From assembly GCF_016862795.1 (NCBI RefSeq), contig NZ_BONQ01000126.1:124001-188000 (forward strand): DNA of 64,000 nt, written 5' to 3'. Below are positions 17,918 through 27,564 of this stretch, piece after piece (positions within the stretch are counted from its first letter, which is position 1; every line of letters begins with the position of its first letter). This stretch comes from Dactylosporangium siamense (GTDB lineage: Bacteria; Actinomycetota; Actinomycetes; Mycobacteriales; Micromonosporaceae). The position numbers and the translations under genes are program-made. The notes under the pieces are model-generated. The model did not search any database, had not been told where the DNA came from, and saw nothing but the letters and a program-made list of their open reading frames with translations.

Positions 17918-18796
17918 ATGACCAGCGGTTTATCGCAGGAGCAGCTGACCTTCCTCGCCCGCGCCTATCCTCCGTGGCCGGCGGCGCGCAGCCTGCTCCA
18001 GCAGGCCGGATTCGGGTCGAGACTCGAATTCGTCCACCAGTCCGCTGTCGGGGATCCGATCGCGTTCTGGTATCAGTTCAATGCCGACCTCGAGGAGGGC
18101 GCCTTCCCGGACGCGGCCGAGCGCATCCGTGTCGTCGTGCACCGGAAGTATCGCGCCAACCCGCTCTGGCTCCCGGGCGGGCATGCCACCCCGCGGCGGC
18201 CACGGCCGGACGTCTGGTATCCCCTCTTCATCGGCGCGAGCCCGACCGGCGCCGCACCGATCCGAGCTGACGAAGAGTTGCTGGAGATCACGAACGCGAT
18301 GGATCGCCCGCCGTGGTCCCGCACCGCCGCTCAGGCCGCCGACCTCAGCCTGGTCCGCGCATTGCAGCCGCACATCCTGCACCTGTGCTGCCACTGCCGC
18401 GACTCGACCCTCATCTTCAACGACGCCTCCGGCGCCCCGTTCGACCTGCACGCCGAGGACGAGGCAGCCGCGCTCAAACGCTACGCCGACGACGGCGGCC
18501 CACGCCTGCACGGCATCGTCGTCAACGCCTGCACCAGCGACGAGACCGCCCGCATCCTCAGCCCCCACGCCGACGTGGTCATCGCCCACCGCGACGAGCT
18601 GCGCGACGGCGACGGCATCGCGTTCGCCGGGGCCTTCTACAAGCTCCTCGTCGGTGACAGCCGACCGACCCTGGACGTTGCCGCCCGGACCGCCGCCCGC
18701 GAACTCGTCCGGGCGCGGAAAGTTCACGACACCCTCGCCGACGGGCTGGTGGTGTACGTCGACGGCGTCCAGGTGACGGACGTCCGTGGCCACTGA
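17918..18796 (+). CDS. EAD1-CHAT protein (adaptor domain plus caspase-like protease effector)
   Basis: Residues ~5-85 (LTFLARAYPPWPAARSLLQQ, PIAFWYQF, EGAF, YRANPLW) match effector-associated domain 1 (EAD1), a small helical adaptor thought to bind like domains on partner proteins. Residues ~98-290 are a CHAT-type caspase fold: LFIGASPTG strand, catalytic His159 in ILHLCCHC, catalytic Cys205 in IVVNACTSD, then the typical HRDELRDGDGIAFAGAFYKLL tail. The total length of 292 aa makes this a minimal adaptor-plus-effector. It is first in the operon and its end overlaps the next gene by 11 bases. The likely role is a protease that cleaves host or partner proteins when activated through EAD1-EAD1 contact. 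The other EAD1 here is on the E2 fusion at 28641-30110. The domain calls are mine from motifs; the coupling is inference. Confidence 0.85.
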   Translation: MTSGLSQEQLTFLARAYPPWPAARSLLQQAGFGSRLEFVHQSAVGDPIAFWYQFNADLEEGAFPDAAERIRVVVHRKYRANPLWLPGGHATPRRPRPDVWYPLFIGASPTGAAPIRADEELLEITNAMDRPPWSRTAAQAADLSLVRALQPHILHLCCHCRDSTLIFNDASGAPFDLHAEDEAAALKRYADDGGPRLHGIVVNACTSDETARILSPHADVVIAHRDELRDGDGIAFAGAFYKLLVGDSRPTLDVAARTAARELVRARKVHDTLADGLVVYVDGVQVTDVRGH

Positions 18797-21700
18797 CGAC
18801 CTGGCCCGATGGGCCCGCCTGCACACCGACTCCGCCGGCCTCTCCCCTGCATCGCCCGCCGAGCGGATCGAGATGCAGCGGGTCATCACGTTGCCCCCGG
18901 CCGGCAGCGGCGCCGTTTCGGCGATGACAGGTGGTGTACTGCGTGACGGCCGCACCGTCGTCATCACCGGTCACCCGTCCGGCGAGATCGTGGTCCGGGA
19001 CCTGACCGGCACGGTGCTGCGCGGACATCAAATGCCATTCAGCGTCGCCCGGCTCCGCGCGGAGCGGCTGCCGGCCGTTGACAGTATGTTCGTGGTCGAG
19101 GACAACGCAATCGGCGGCACTTTCCTCTCCCGCCTCGACCCGCTTGGAGCCGACCGGTCCGGCGGCTTCACACACTGGCTCGCGGGACCTGCGAGTGCGA
19201 TCAGCAGCACGACCGGCGAAGGGGCGCTGGTGGCCGTCATCGGTTACCGGGCGTTCCCCCTCTACGAGGCGAGCACCGGCACTCGCCTGGGTCAGCTGCT
19301 GCTCGGGCGCCTGCCCACCGCCCGTTCCGCCGCGCTGGCCACGACGCACAACGACCAGGTCCGCCTGGTGGTGGCGACGGACTTCGACAACCTGTATGTC
19401 TGGGAGCTGTCGGCCGTGGACGGCCGGCCGACGGCGGTCACCGTCGCCGACAGGTTGCCGAGTGGACCGGCGGTCGCGCTCCAGGCCGAGAATGCGGCAG
19501 AGCTGTACTTCCCCGACTCGGGCGAACGGTTTCGGGTGCCCCTGCCCGGCCGTGCGGCGCACGAACCACTGGCGGCGATCCCCACGGCCGGCGGCATGAT
19601 CCTGGCGACGACAGGGGTGAACGGCGACGCCGTCACGCTGCACCGCGTCCCGACCGGCGACGTCCTGGCGAGCCTGTCCATACCGGACGGGACGACGGCG
19701 CTCGCAGCAATTCCGCTGGCGGACGGCACACATCTACTCGCGGTCACCGACCGCACCGGCACCGTCCACCTGTGGCGCCCGGCTGCCCTTCCTCCACCGG
19801 CCAGCACGGACGTGATCCTGGTCGGTGAGTTTCGGGTCGAGGGCATACCCGTGGAGCTCGCATCCGCGGAACTGCAGGACGGCCGTCTCGTGGCGCTGAC
19901 GACCGTCAACGACGCGAGGTCCGTCCTCTACGACGAACGCGGCACGGTGCGCGCCCGGATGGCCATGGCTCCGGACCAGGCGAGCACCTGTGTGTTGCCG
20001 GACGGCCGGGACGGTCTCGCAGTCAAAGAGAAAGTCAATGTGACGTTCGTCGACCTTGTCTCCGGACAGGTCACGAACTGGACGTCCGCACACCACCTGA
20101 CGATCGTCGGTCAGGCAGCCACAGGCCGGCTCGACGACGGCACCCACGTCGTGATCCACGGCAGCACGGTCAGGTCGATCGACCTCGTGTCGCTGCACGG
20201 CGCCCTTCCCATCCGTCGGATTCCCAGGCAGGGCGGCCTCGACCTGGCAATGTTCCTCGGCCGGCTCGCTGACGGCCGCCAGGTCCTCATCGCCGCAGCC
20301 GGCATGGACGACCTTGCGGTCTGGGATGTCGCGACGGGCACCCGCATCGCGACCCTCGAACACGCCAACACTTCCGCTGCACGGCTTGCCACCCTTCCCG
20401 GTGGGCGACCAGGGCTCGTCGACTGCAAGCGCTCGGGGATCCGTTCGTGGGACCTGGAAACAGGATCGGGCCGGGAGTTCACGGCGCCGGCGAGTCCTTC
20501 GTTGTCGAACAGCTCCGGCACCGTCCGGTTCGCAAACGACGTGGCAGCGACCCGGGAAAATGAGTCCACAGTGGAGCTGTGGTCCCTGACCACCGGGCGG
20601 CTGATCGGCCAGGTCCACCACCCGGCCCAGGTGATCAGCCTGGCGACCTCGACCGACCAGATCCGCATGCTGACCATCGACATGAACCGGGTCGCCCGGC
20701 TGTGGAGATTCGGCACGCCGACAGCTGGCGCACCCCCGGAAGTCGTCGACGTCACCGTCCAGACCCGCGACAACGTGTCCACCAACCATGCCGGCTCCGG
20801 TCTTGTCTTCGTTGAATCCGACGGTAGGACGCTGCTGGTGAGGTCCGGCCGCTATGCCGCCGCCTTCGACCCGGCGACGTTGCGGGAACGCTGGGAAGCG
20901 GGGCCCTTCCCGAACAACGCCGGAGGCTTCTGCGCTCAGCAGACATCGACCGGACCTATCCTCGCGATCACCACCAGCGATGGCTTCTATGTCGTCGACG
21001 CACGCACTGGGACTGTGCTGCGACGGCCAGCCCCACAGTCGGGGACAGCGTTCCTCGGCGTCGCGTTCGACCCTCGAGACGACGGTGCGACGCTGTTTCT
21101 CGGCGGGCACAATTCGCAGCACATCCGCAATCGCTGGCGCACCGACGACATCACGTCGACGCCGTTCAACGCGACAGGCTTGACCAGGCCCCAGATGCAC
21201 TTGACGGCGAGACACCAGATCAGCGGCGACCGTCTGATCCTCGGCTACGGCTCAGCGGCCGGCGAGGTTCTCGTCATCGACGCCGACACCATGGAAACGC
21301 TGCTGTTGCAGCGCGTCGACTTCTCCGCCCTGCCGTCCGCGGCGTCGCGCACCACCACGGTGCTGTTCGTGGACGACTCCGACGGGCGGCCCGTCGTCAT
21401 CGTCGTCGGCGGCCGGCAGGCGCACGCGCTGAACCTTGACGGCACCGTCCGCTGGTCCCGCGACGCCGTCCCGGCGAACTGGGACGCCTTCAACCCGGCC
21501 GGAGTGGTCCGCCATCCAGGGCACGGGTGGCTCATGTGCCTGGTCCGCAGCGAGTCCGAAGTGGACCTCATGGACCCGCTCGACGGCACCGTCCTCGGCA
21601 CGGTGTCCGCTCCGGAGGTGTCGCGGCTCACCGCGGTCGCGATCCACGCGGCCGACCAGGATCACGTGACCGTGGCCGCTAACGGCTTCTCACCTGCGAA

Positions 21701-22889
21701 CCAGCCCGCGCTCGCGGTCTGGCACGTGACGCTGCGGCACGTAGCCGCGCAGCAGGACCCGACCATCGTGACGGATCCGGATCGGATCCGGCAGGCCGCA
21801 CGAGGGGTCGCCGCCGCAGCGTCCACCGGGTGGTGGGTGCCACTCGGTGCAGTGCTCGAAGCCGTACGCCTCCTCGACGGGCTCCCCGCCACCGGAGCCG
21901 AAGGAGTCCGACTGCTCCGCGGACTGCGCTGGCCCGCCGACGCCCGGCTCGGACTCGCCATGCTCCTGCTCGCCGACCTCGACGCAGAACCCCGCCTCGC
22001 CCCACCCCCCGACAGCGACCCGGCAACCCTCCTGAAAACCCTGATCACCCACGTCCGCGACGCGCACGGCACCCCAGACCCGCCGACACAGCCGATCACA
22101 CCCGCACCCGTCGGTGGCGAGCTCGTCGAACTGCTCCAGTTCATCGGCCCCGCCGCGGTGGCCGCCGACCCGCTGCTACCGCTGCGACTGCGCGATACGC
22201 CTGAAATCATCGCGTACGACTTCCCACGCCACGGCAGACCGGGCGGCGCGGCCACGAAGGTAGGGACCGTCGACGGCATCGAAGCGGGAGTCGACGGTGT
22301 CGTGCGCACCGGCACCCTCTCCCGCATCCTGCCGTCGGAACTGGCGCTGCCGCCGGAGCTGTTCCGCATCCGCTGGCTGCGCGGCGAGACGCTGTACCGC
22401 CGCATCGACACCGAAACCCCACAAGCGCTCGGCGACGTCACCGTCGTCCTCGACGTCTCCCCGGCCACCGCCGGGCCGGTCGAAGGGGTGCTGCGTGCCG
22501 TCGCCCACGCGTTGACCGTCACGCTGTGGGCATCCGGCGGGCATCCGTGGCTCGTCACCGCCAGCCAGCCGGAGACCCGCATCGCCGTCGACACCGGCGT
22601 CCAGCTCAGCGGCATCTGGACCGTCCGCAGCCTCGACCCCGCGAACCTCACCGAGGCCATCCCGGCCACGGGACACACCATCGTCCTCACCGGATGGCGG
22701 GCCGTCACCACAGGACTCATCCGCCCCGCACCGAACGTCAACATCGTCACCGCCCACGCGACCGGCGACCCACCTCGACGTCGACCCACCTCACCACACC
22801 ATTGGCACCTCGGCCCCGACGCCGACACCACCGCCATCAACGCCGTCGCCGCAAACGTCCTCACCGCCGAACGGCCGGTGCACCGATGA
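18786..22889 (+). CDS. Giant beta-propeller protein with C-terminal vWA-like domain, copy 1
   Basis: The product has 1367 residues; GTG 18786 overlaps the end of the EAD1-CHAT gene. Residues ~45-970 are a long series of WD40/PQQ-like blades such as VVITGHPSGEIVVRDLTG, LAVWDVATGTRIATLEH and SWDLETGSGREF, enough for two or more propellers. Residues ~1000-1160 are helical (AARGVAAAASTGWWVPLGAVLEAVRLLDG). The last ~200 residues (LGDVTVVLDVSPATAGPVEGVLRAVAHALTV and later strands) look like a vWA fold whose metal site is altered: D1223-x-S1225-x-x-T1228 instead of DxSxS. It pairs with the MoxR ATPase downstream as the vWA and propeller parts of a ternary conflict system. The propeller probably recognises a target. 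It has no signal peptide, so it is cytosolic. The next gene is a full-length paralogue. Confidence 0.8.
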   Translation: MATDDLARWARLHTDSAGLSPASPAERIEMQRVITLPPAGSGAVSAMTGGVLRDGRTVVITGHPSGEIVVRDLTGTVLRGHQMPFSVARLRAERLPAVDSMFVVEDNAIGGTFLSRLDPLGADRSGGFTHWLAGPASAISSTTGEGALVAVIGYRAFPLYEASTGTRLGQLLLGRLPTARSAALATTHNDQVRLVVATDFDNLYVWELSAVDGRPTAVTVADRLPSGPAVALQAENAAELYFPDSGERFRVPLPGRAAHEPLAAIPTAGGMILATTGVNGDAVTLHRVPTGDVLASLSIPDGTTALAAIPLADGTHLLAVTDRTGTVHLWRPAALPPPASTDVILVGEFRVEGIPVELASAELQDGRLVALTTVNDARSVLYDERGTVRARMAMAPDQASTCVLPDGRDGLAVKEKVNVTFVDLVSGQVTNWTSAHHLTIVGQAATGRLDDGTHVVIHGSTVRSIDLVSLHGALPIRRIPRQGGLDLAMFLGRLADGRQVLIAAAGMDDLAVWDVATGTRIATLEHANTSAARLATLPGGRPGLVDCKRSGIRSWDLETGSGREFTAPASPSLSNSSGTVRFANDVAATRENESTVELWSLTTGRLIGQVHHPAQVISLATSTDQIRMLTIDMNRVARLWRFGTPTAGAPPEVVDVTVQTRDNVSTNHAGSGLVFVESDGRTLLVRSGRYAAAFDPATLRERWEAGPFPNNAGGFCAQQTSTGPILAITTSDGFYVVDARTGTVLRRPAPQSGTAFLGVAFDPRDDGATLFLGGHNSQHIRNRWRTDDITSTPFNATGLTRPQMHLTARHQISGDRLILGYGSAAGEVLVIDADTMETLLLQRVDFSALPSAASRTTTVLFVDDSDGRPVVIVVGGRQAHALNLDGTVRWSRDAVPANWDAFNPAGVVRHPGHGWLMCLVRSESEVDLMDPLDGTVLGTVSAPEVSRLTAVAIHAADQDHVTVAANGFSPANQPALAVWHVTLRHVAAQQDPTIVTDPDRIRQAARGVAAAASTGWWVPLGAVLEAVRLLDGLPATGAEGVRLLRGLRWPADARLGLAMLLLADLDAEPRLAPPPDSDPATLLKTLITHVRDAHGTPDPPTQPITPAPVGGELVELLQFIGPAAVAADPLLPLRLRDTPEIIAYDFPRHGRPGGAATKVGTVDGIEAGVDGVVRTGTLSRILPSELALPPELFRIRWLRGETLYRRIDTETPQALGDVTVVLDVSPATAGPVEGVLRAVAHALTVTLWASGGHPWLVTASQPETRIAVDTGVQLSGIWTVRSLDPANLTEAIPATGHTIVLTGWRAVTTGLIRPAPNVNIVTAHATGDPPRRRPTSPHHWHLGPDADTTAINAVAANVLTAERPVHR

Positions 22890-25800
22890 CCGCGGACCCC
22901 CAGGAACTGCGGCGCTGGGCGGCGAAGCAGGCCCGCACCGCCGGGCTCGGCGCCGGCGATCCGGCGCCGCCGCCCGCCCCGGCCGGTCCGGTCCGCATCG
23001 ACGCGCGCCTCCTCGGCGTCGTCCCGTCGGCCGACCACGGCCAGGTGACCGCGGTCACCTGCGGCACGCTGTCGGACGGCCGGTTTGCCGTCGTCACCGG
23101 TCATCAGGGTGGCTCGATTGTCGTGCGCGACCTCAGCGGATCGGAACTGTTCGTGCACGCCCAACAATCGCGGGGTGTGACCGACCTCCGCCTCGTGCGC
23201 CTGCCTTCCGGGGGTGACCGCCTGGTCGTGCTCAACCCCGCGTACACCAGGTCCCAGCCCGCGGTGACGCTGCTCGACCCGCTGCGGGACGGTCCGGTCC
23301 TGGTGCTGGACCCCGACAGTGTCCGGCAGACGTCGACGATCGACACCCTGGTCCGCGAGGACGGCCAGGTGCTGCTCGCCACCCGGATCGGGGGGCAGGA
23401 CACCAAGGTCTTCGACGTCGAAACCGGCGAGTTGCTGCTCGACCAGCCATGGCGGGGCGGGTTCCCGCACCGGACGGGCGTCGCACTCGCCGAGGCGGAC
23501 GGCGTCGCGGTCGTGGCCGGCCTCGTCGATTTCAAAAGGATCGACATGTGGGCCGTGCCTTCCGGTGACCTGGTCCACACGACATCGCTGTCCTCCGCCC
23601 TCGAACGGCAATCGGCCCAGCTCGTAGCCGGGACGCTCAGCGACGGCGGAGCCGTCATCGCGTACGGCAGCGCGACACGGATCGGCCTGATCCTCCCGGC
23701 CGGAGCTGAGCGCCAGCACCTTCCAACGATCCAAGCGGGCAGTGGGCGGCTGCTGATGGTGCCGATGGCGGCGGGGCCGGTGCTGGCGGTCTGCGGGCAC
23801 GACGCGGTCACCCTCATCCACCTGCCGTCCGGAGACGTCGTCGGGACCGTGCCCGCGCGCGGCGTCGTCGCCCAGGCAGCCGCCCGAATCGACGGCTCGA
23901 CGAGGCTCGTCACCCTGGACCGCTCGGGTGTCGTCAACGTGTGGTCGCTGAGCACGGCGGCCACGCTGACCCCGGCGGCGGAGTTCCGCCTCGAAGGGAA
24001 GCCGGCCAGACTCATGCCAGCCGACCTCCCGGACGGCCGCTTGGCGATCGCCGCCAGAGTAGGCGACGAAACCCACATCATCGACGATGACGGCACGCAC
24101 CGCGGGCGGATCGACTCGAAGCCCCACTATCTGGGGCTCTTCCGGTTGCCGAACGGAAACACCGGAATGTTGAGCAGCACGTCGGGTGCGGGCCTGACGG
24201 TCCACGACCTGACCGACGGACGTTCCCTCCGCGGCGCGGGCGCGTGGGTCAGCAGCTGTGCGGCCCTGACCCTCGACGACGGCACCACGGTGGCGCTGCG
24301 CGGCACCGCGCACAAGACCGCGGGTCTGGTACCGCTCGACGGTGAGCCGCCTGTCCGGCAGTTTCCCCGACCCGGCATCTTTTTCGACGGGTTCGTGTGC
24401 GTGTCGCGGCTGCTGGACGGGCGTCAGGTCGCGGTCGCGGGTAACGAGCGGCTGGACTGCGCCGTGTGGGATGTCGCCACCGGTGAACATCTGGCGGTGC
24501 TGGCCGGCGCCAACCACGAGTCGACCCGCCCGGCCAGGCTACCGGACGGGCGAGCGGGCGCCGTCCGATGCGCTGCCGACGGCATCCACATGTGGGACCT
24601 GGAGACAGGCAGGCACCGAGCGTTCCCGGTGCCGTCCTCGGAGGTCGTCGAAGCGACCGCCGTGGTGCGCTACCACGGTGAGGTCGCGGCCGTCCGACCG
24701 GCCGGGCGAGCCGCCGAGCTGTGGTCGCTGGCCGACGGGCGGCTGCTCCACAGCATCGAACACCCCACCGGGGTCGTCGCGGTGACGTCGTCCGCCGACC
24801 AGACCCGGCTGATCACCGTCGACGCCAGCAATGTCGCCAGAACCTGGATCTTCGCTTCGGACGCACCGCGGACCGCTCCGCGCCGGCATGAGATCACACC
24901 GGTTCCCGGGCCGGACGACACCGCCTACAAACTGTTCGTCGCGGACCACCCGGACGGGGCTTCGATCGTCGTCGACATGGGGTCCGGGCTCATCGCATTC
25001 CACGCCGAGAGCATGGCTGTCCGCTGGACCCGCCCCCTAAGACGGCCGGCGGGCACCTGCGTCGCCGCGATGAACGGCCACTTCCTCGTCAAGGAGCTCG
25101 TAGGGTTCAGCGTCCTCGACGCCGGTGACGGCACCCAGGTCAGCCGGCAGGCGACGGTCGATGGCCACCGCGCGTCGATGACGGTATTCGACCCTCGCGG
25201 AAACGGCGACGTGATCTACGGCAGTACCGATTCTGGGCTGGTCTTCCGTCTCACGGTGCCGGGTGGCGTCGACGCGACAGTCGCGCAGTCGCGCGAGCGC
25301 CCGCATTCCTTGGCAGCCGGGCGCGCTGCGGACGGCGGGCTGCTACTCGCGATCGGGTCGCGAGGGCCCCAGGTCACCGTCTTCGACGGGGATCTGACCC
25401 GGCAGGTGCTGACCCACACGTTCGATGGATCAGCCAAGCGCATGCCGCTGACGCACATCGTCACCGTGTCGGGGCGGCCGGTCCTGCTCGCCACCCTGGA
25501 GGGAGCGGACGTGCTCACCGCCGTCGGCATGGACGGTGAGACCCTCTGGACGGCCCGCCACGAGGGCGTGATGGCGATGCCATCGAACGCGCTGACGTCA
25601 GCGGCGGTGCCGGGCCGAGGCGATGTCGTCGGGTGGCTCGTCAACCCGGGCACCGTGCTGCTCATCGACCCGGCCGATGGTGCGGCGCTGCATACCCTGG
25701 CGGCCCCGCAGGACACGCCGCTGCGGGCGATCGCCATGTGGAGTCCGGGGCCCGGGCGAGTCGCGGTCGCGGCCATCAGCAACGGGAGACACGCGCGAAG

Positions 25801-26992
25801 TCCACAGGTGCTCGTGTGGCGGCTGGAGCTCGCCCGAACCGAGGCGGCGGTCAATGTCGATCCCCCGCGGCTCTGGGCGGCGGCGCGGGGTGTCGCGGTC
25901 GCCGCGTCCGCCGGCTGGTGGTTGCCGTTGGGGGCCGCGCTCGAAGCGGTGCGCCTGATCGACGGCGCAGCGCATGAGCTGGCGGGGGTGCGGTCGCTGC
26001 AGCTGCTGCGAGGGCTCGGGTGGCCGCTGGACGCACGGGTCGGGCTGGCGCTGCTGCTGCTCGCCGGGCACGGCACCGACCCGGCGCTCGCCCCACCCAC
26101 CGGCGCCGACGCCGCCGAGTTGCTCGCCGAGCTGATCCGGGAGGCTCGAACCGTGCGTGGGTCGGCGCAGGTCTACGTGCGGACCGTGGACGAACACGAC
26201 GACGAGTTCGTCGAGCGGCTGCGGCTCGTCGGGGCCGACGCCGTCGCCGCGGATCCGTTGCTGCCGCTGCGGTTGCGGGACTCCCCGGCCGCCCTGGCAC
26301 ACCGTCCGGTCCGGACCCGGTTCAGGGTGGGCGGACGACGTACCGTCGAAGCATCCACCGATGCCGGTGCCGGCACCGACGGCGTGGTCCGAGGTGGGCC
26401 GGTGTCGCGCGTGCTGCATTCCGAGCTCGCCCTGCCCGCGGACGTGTTCCGGGTCAGGTGGCTGCGCGGCGAGACCCTCTACCGGCGGCTCGACACCCGC
26501 ACACCGCAGGCGCTCGGGCAGGTCACCATGATGCTGGACGTGTCGCCGGCGACCGCCGGGCCGGTCGAGGGGGTGCTCCGGGCGGTCGCGCACACGCTGA
26601 CCGTCGCCATGTGGGCAGCCGGCGGGCGGCCGTGGCTCGTCGTGGCCAGCCGGCCAGAGGTAAGGGTCGCGATCGACGGAGGTGCCGGGCTCACGGGCCT
26701 GTGGACGGTTCGTAGCCTCGATCCCGCCGACCACCGGGGTGCGCTGAAGACGGCAGGCCTGGGCGGCGGGCTGACCGTCGCGCTCGTCCCGTGGCGGGCC
26801 GTCCACAGTGGACACGTTCGGCCGGGGCCGGATCTGCGGGTCGTCACCACGCACGCCGCCGACGACCCGCCCAGCCGGGCGCCGGCGTCGGTCTTCCACA
26901 AGCATCTGCGGCCCGACGCCGACGCACGGACCATCACCGCGGCCGTCGAGGCCGTCATGGCCTACGAGCACACAGAACGGACGTTGAGATGA
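22886..26992 (+). CDS. Giant beta-propeller protein with C-terminal vWA-like domain, copy 2
   Basis: A 1368-residue paralogue of the preceding gene with the same layout: a short N-terminal helix (MTADPQELRRWAAKQARTAG), propeller blades (FAVVTGHQGGSIVVRDLSG, CAVWDVATGEHLAVLAG, MWDLETGRHRAF), the helical ARGVAVAASAGWWLPLGAALEAVRLIDG block and the vWA-like end with D1218 in MLDVSPATAGPVEGVLRAVAHTLTVAMW. ATG 22886 overlaps the upstream stop as ATGA, so the genes are translationally coupled. The C-terminal ~350 residues are far better conserved between the copies than the propellers. That suggests one shared partner at the C-terminus and two different recognition surfaces. Longer frames starting at 22526 are shadows of copy 1. 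Confidence 0.8.
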   Translation: MTADPQELRRWAAKQARTAGLGAGDPAPPPAPAGPVRIDARLLGVVPSADHGQVTAVTCGTLSDGRFAVVTGHQGGSIVVRDLSGSELFVHAQQSRGVTDLRLVRLPSGGDRLVVLNPAYTRSQPAVTLLDPLRDGPVLVLDPDSVRQTSTIDTLVREDGQVLLATRIGGQDTKVFDVETGELLLDQPWRGGFPHRTGVALAEADGVAVVAGLVDFKRIDMWAVPSGDLVHTTSLSSALERQSAQLVAGTLSDGGAVIAYGSATRIGLILPAGAERQHLPTIQAGSGRLLMVPMAAGPVLAVCGHDAVTLIHLPSGDVVGTVPARGVVAQAAARIDGSTRLVTLDRSGVVNVWSLSTAATLTPAAEFRLEGKPARLMPADLPDGRLAIAARVGDETHIIDDDGTHRGRIDSKPHYLGLFRLPNGNTGMLSSTSGAGLTVHDLTDGRSLRGAGAWVSSCAALTLDDGTTVALRGTAHKTAGLVPLDGEPPVRQFPRPGIFFDGFVCVSRLLDGRQVAVAGNERLDCAVWDVATGEHLAVLAGANHESTRPARLPDGRAGAVRCAADGIHMWDLETGRHRAFPVPSSEVVEATAVVRYHGEVAAVRPAGRAAELWSLADGRLLHSIEHPTGVVAVTSSADQTRLITVDASNVARTWIFASDAPRTAPRRHEITPVPGPDDTAYKLFVADHPDGASIVVDMGSGLIAFHAESMAVRWTRPLRRPAGTCVAAMNGHFLVKELVGFSVLDAGDGTQVSRQATVDGHRASMTVFDPRGNGDVIYGSTDSGLVFRLTVPGGVDATVAQSRERPHSLAAGRAADGGLLLAIGSRGPQVTVFDGDLTRQVLTHTFDGSAKRMPLTHIVTVSGRPVLLATLEGADVLTAVGMDGETLWTARHEGVMAMPSNALTSAAVPGRGDVVGWLVNPGTVLLIDPADGAALHTLAAPQDTPLRAIAMWSPGPGRVAVAAISNGRHARSPQVLVWRLELARTEAAVNVDPPRLWAAARGVAVAASAGWWLPLGAALEAVRLIDGAAHELAGVRSLQLLRGLGWPLDARVGLALLLLAGHGTDPALAPPTGADAAELLAELIREARTVRGSAQVYVRTVDEHDDEFVERLRLVGADAVAADPLLPLRLRDSPAALAHRPVRTRFRVGGRRTVEASTDAGAGTDGVVRGGPVSRVLHSELALPADVFRVRWLRGETLYRRLDTRTPQALGQVTMMLDVSPATAGPVEGVLRAVAHTLTVAMWAAGGRPWLVVASRPEVRVAIDGGAGLTGLWTVRSLDPADHRGALKTAGLGGGLTVALVPWRAVHSGHVRPGPDLRVVTTHAADDPPSRAPASVFHKHLRPDADARTITAAVEAVMAYEHTERTLR

Positions 26993-27561
26993 CGACCGAC
27001 GAGGAACTGTTCGACGCCGGGCTGGCCGGTGCCGGTGAGGTCCGGCCCGTCACCGGTCCGGTGCGGCCAGGCGAGCGGATCACGACGCTGCAGTCGCCGT
27101 GGCACACCACGTACTGCGACGGCTGCGGTCACACGTTCCGCCGAGGTGACCGGGTCCGCGTCGACCAGGGCGGTGCGGTGCGGCACACGAGTTCGCTGCT
27201 GTCGTGCGCCGGACCGGCCGACGGCGGGGTCAACGCCGAGGCGGAGGTGCTCGAGTTCACCGAAGGGTTGGAGCGGACCTGGCCGGTCCGGGGAGAGCTG
27301 CCGATCCGCCGGACCGAAGACGAGCCACACCTGCTGCTCGGCCCGATCGGCGGGCTGCGCCGGCACGTCTGCCTGTTCTGCGCTCACACGTTCCGCCCGG
27401 GTGAGCTGGTCATCGTCTGCCCGTGCCAGGCGGGGGCGCGGCGGCTGTGCAGGCGGGCGGTGCACCGGGATCCGTCGCAGGGGCTCGTGTGCTGGGAGAC
27501 CTGGAGCCCGGCCAGCAAGCTCAAGGTGTGCCCGGTCATGCTGACGAAGCTGGAGGACTGA
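26989..27561 (+). CDS. RING-like double zinc-binding protein (candidate E3)
   Basis: A 190-residue product; ATG 26989 overlaps the upstream stop (ATGA). Two zinc modules are visible: an N-terminal one (YCDGCGHTFRRGDRVRV ... LLSCAG, residues ~43-76) and a C-terminal one (residues ~125-180) with CLFCAHTF, CPCQAGARRLC, an intervening His (AVHRD), then LVCWETW and KVCP. The spacing C-x2-C...C-x-C...C...H...C...C suits a RING or other treble-clef finger. Directly before E1, E2 and JAB genes, the natural reading is an E3-like adaptor that brings E2 to a substrate, perhaps one chosen by the propellers. It could instead be purely structural. The cross-brace ligand order cannot be proven by eye. Confidence 0.75.
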   Translation: MTTDEELFDAGLAGAGEVRPVTGPVRPGERITTLQSPWHTTYCDGCGHTFRRGDRVRVDQGGAVRHTSSLLSCAGPADGGVNAEAEVLEFTEGLERTWPVRGELPIRRTEDEPHLLLGPIGGLRRHVCLFCAHTFRPGELVIVCPCQAGARRLCRRAVHRDPSQGLVCWETWSPASKLKVCPVMLTKLED

Positions 27562-27564
27562 GCG

